A stretch of 64,000 bases of DNA from Serinus canaria (lineage: Eukaryota; Chordata; Aves; Passeriformes; Fringillidae): assembly GCF_022539315.1 (NCBI RefSeq), contig NC_066343.1, positions 46,945,378 to 47,009,377 of the forward strand, in the 5' to 3' direction. A program made the position numbers and the translations under genes. Under the pieces are notes generated by a model. That model saw only the letters and a program-made list of their open reading frames with translations, did no database searches and was not told the DNA's origin. Below are positions 63,581 through 64,000 of this stretch, piece by piece (position 1 is the stretch's first letter; every line of letters starts with the position of its first letter).

Positions 63581-63730
63581 CATAATCCTGGAATTAAGTA
63601 AATTGAGACATGGAGGTTAAGTAATTTGCCTGAAGCTAAACAGCAAGCAATTAACAGAGATGGGATTAGAATTACAAAGTTTTGGCTGTCAGCCCTCCCT
63701 TCTGTCCAGGAGCCAGCTGCCACTTTGAGT
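63581..63730 (-). mobile_element. MIR-like tRNA-derived SINE relic
   Basis: The + strand follows the inverted MIR consensus closely in places: 'GAAT..AGTAAATTGAGACATGGAGGTTAAGTAATTTGCCTGAAG' against 'GAGGAAACTGAGGCACAGAGAGGTTAAGTAACTTGCCCAAGG'. Next comes 'CACAG'-like 'AACAGCAAGCAATTAACAGAGATGGGATTAGAA' against 'CACAGC...GTGGCAGAGCTGGGATTCGAA', then 'GCTGTCAGCCCTCCCTTCTGTCC'. The inverted pol III B-box region (GGGATTAGAATTAC, 63662-63675) is decayed. MIR-type SINEs are ancient and shared among amniotes, and bird genomes keep few of them. The 105-codon - strand frame through it is chance. Confidence 0.6.
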
Positions 63731-63936
63731 GCTTCTGGCTTCCAGTTCTATCTCTTGAGACTAAACTTCAGTGAATTTGTTTTCTTCATGCTACTTAGAT
63801 ATGAACTTAAAAGGAAAGCACGACTAGGACTGATATAATTTTTTAAAAAATATTTTTATATCTGCCTTTGCAAGAAATTTAAGAATGAAATCCTTGCTGG
63901 TAGTTATATTTTAGTAATTTCTACTTTTCTTTTAAG

Positions 63937-64000
63937 ACGGCCATGAATCATACTTTCCAATTATAACAGATTTCAGAGTGAAAATCACTATGCCAGATCA
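63937..64000 (+). CDS. Candidate second coding exon (5' part), continues past the window
   Basis: The upstream acceptor is strong: a pyrimidine-rich run TTCTACTTTTCTTTTAAG ends at 63936. Joined in phase 1 to the exon ending at 15598, the split codon is AAC (Asn), followed by GHESYFPIIT and DFRVKITMPD. The frame is open to base 64000, while the other two frames stop within 30 bases. The residues look like the start of an extracellular beta-rich domain just after the signal peptide, but I recognise no family. The evidence is the acceptor, the phase match and the open frame over only 64 bases, so a chance match is possible. The exon's 3' end lies beyond the window. Confidence 0.6.

Larger units (their letters stand above)
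15599..63936 (+). other. Inferred first coding intron, about 48.3 kb, phase 1
   Basis: The intron is bounded by the donor GTAAGC at 15599 and the acceptor TTCTACTTTTCTTTTAAG ending at 63936. Everything between is non-coding as far as I can see: AT-rich unique sequence with the transposon fragments, LTRs, microsatellites and hairpins listed separately. I saw no intervening exon of matching phase with convincing splice sites. I could not scan exhaustively, so a small internal exon could be missed and the intron would then be shorter. Confidence 0.6.

Noticed and set aside
1..64000. Prokaryotic or phage features, CRISPR arrays, operons, rRNA genes
   Set aside because: No regularly spaced direct repeats, no dense long open frames and no rRNA sequence. 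The repeat content and splice sites are vertebrate, specifically bird-like.

Overview
The window looks like nuclear DNA from a bird, most likely a songbird. It is AT-rich and almost free of coding sequence. It carries many short 5'-truncated LINE copies of the CR1 family, whose 3' ends close on the bird-typical 8-bp tail (variants of ATTCTATG). It also holds several retroviral LTRs of types I know from songbird genomes. No bacterial operon, CRISPR array, rRNA or tRNA gene was found. Species and chromosome cannot be named from sequence alone.

One host gene is supported, on the + strand. A 5'-untranslated/first-coding exon (15431-15598) follows a strong splice acceptor. It starts a reading frame with a clear signal peptide and ends in a GTAAGC donor in phase 1. 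A second exon candidate begins at 63937, after another good acceptor. Only the frame that continues the first exon is open there, to the end of the window. The two would be separated by an intron of about 48.3 kb, so most of the window is the first coding intron of a secreted or membrane protein. I do not recognise the protein. Bases 1-15430 would be an upstream intron in the 5'-UTR, or flank.

Layout: 1-8797 unremarkable AT-rich DNA; 8798-9838 a CR1 copy on the - strand; 9916-12340 T/G-rich low-complexity tracts; 15431-15598 first coding exon; 15599-63936 intron. The intron holds an ancient LINE relic (23400-23990), CR1 pieces near 29.1, 29.5-30.1, 31.5-32.1, 38.7, 39.1-39.8, 41.4-42.0, 48.3, 55.7 and 58.1 kb, and LTR pieces near 38.6, 40.0, 54.1-55.1 and 56.1-56.7 kb. 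It also holds a TTA microsatellite (51.75-51.86 kb), a perfect 37-bp inverted repeat (60998-61076) and a MIR-like SINE relic (63581-63730).

The most unusual signals are the perfect 37-bp fold-back at 61 kb, the phase-matched exon pair across a very long intron, and a solo LTR with an intact 5-bp target duplication. I found no convincing new biological system. Most long open frames are chance, low complexity or decayed transposon.
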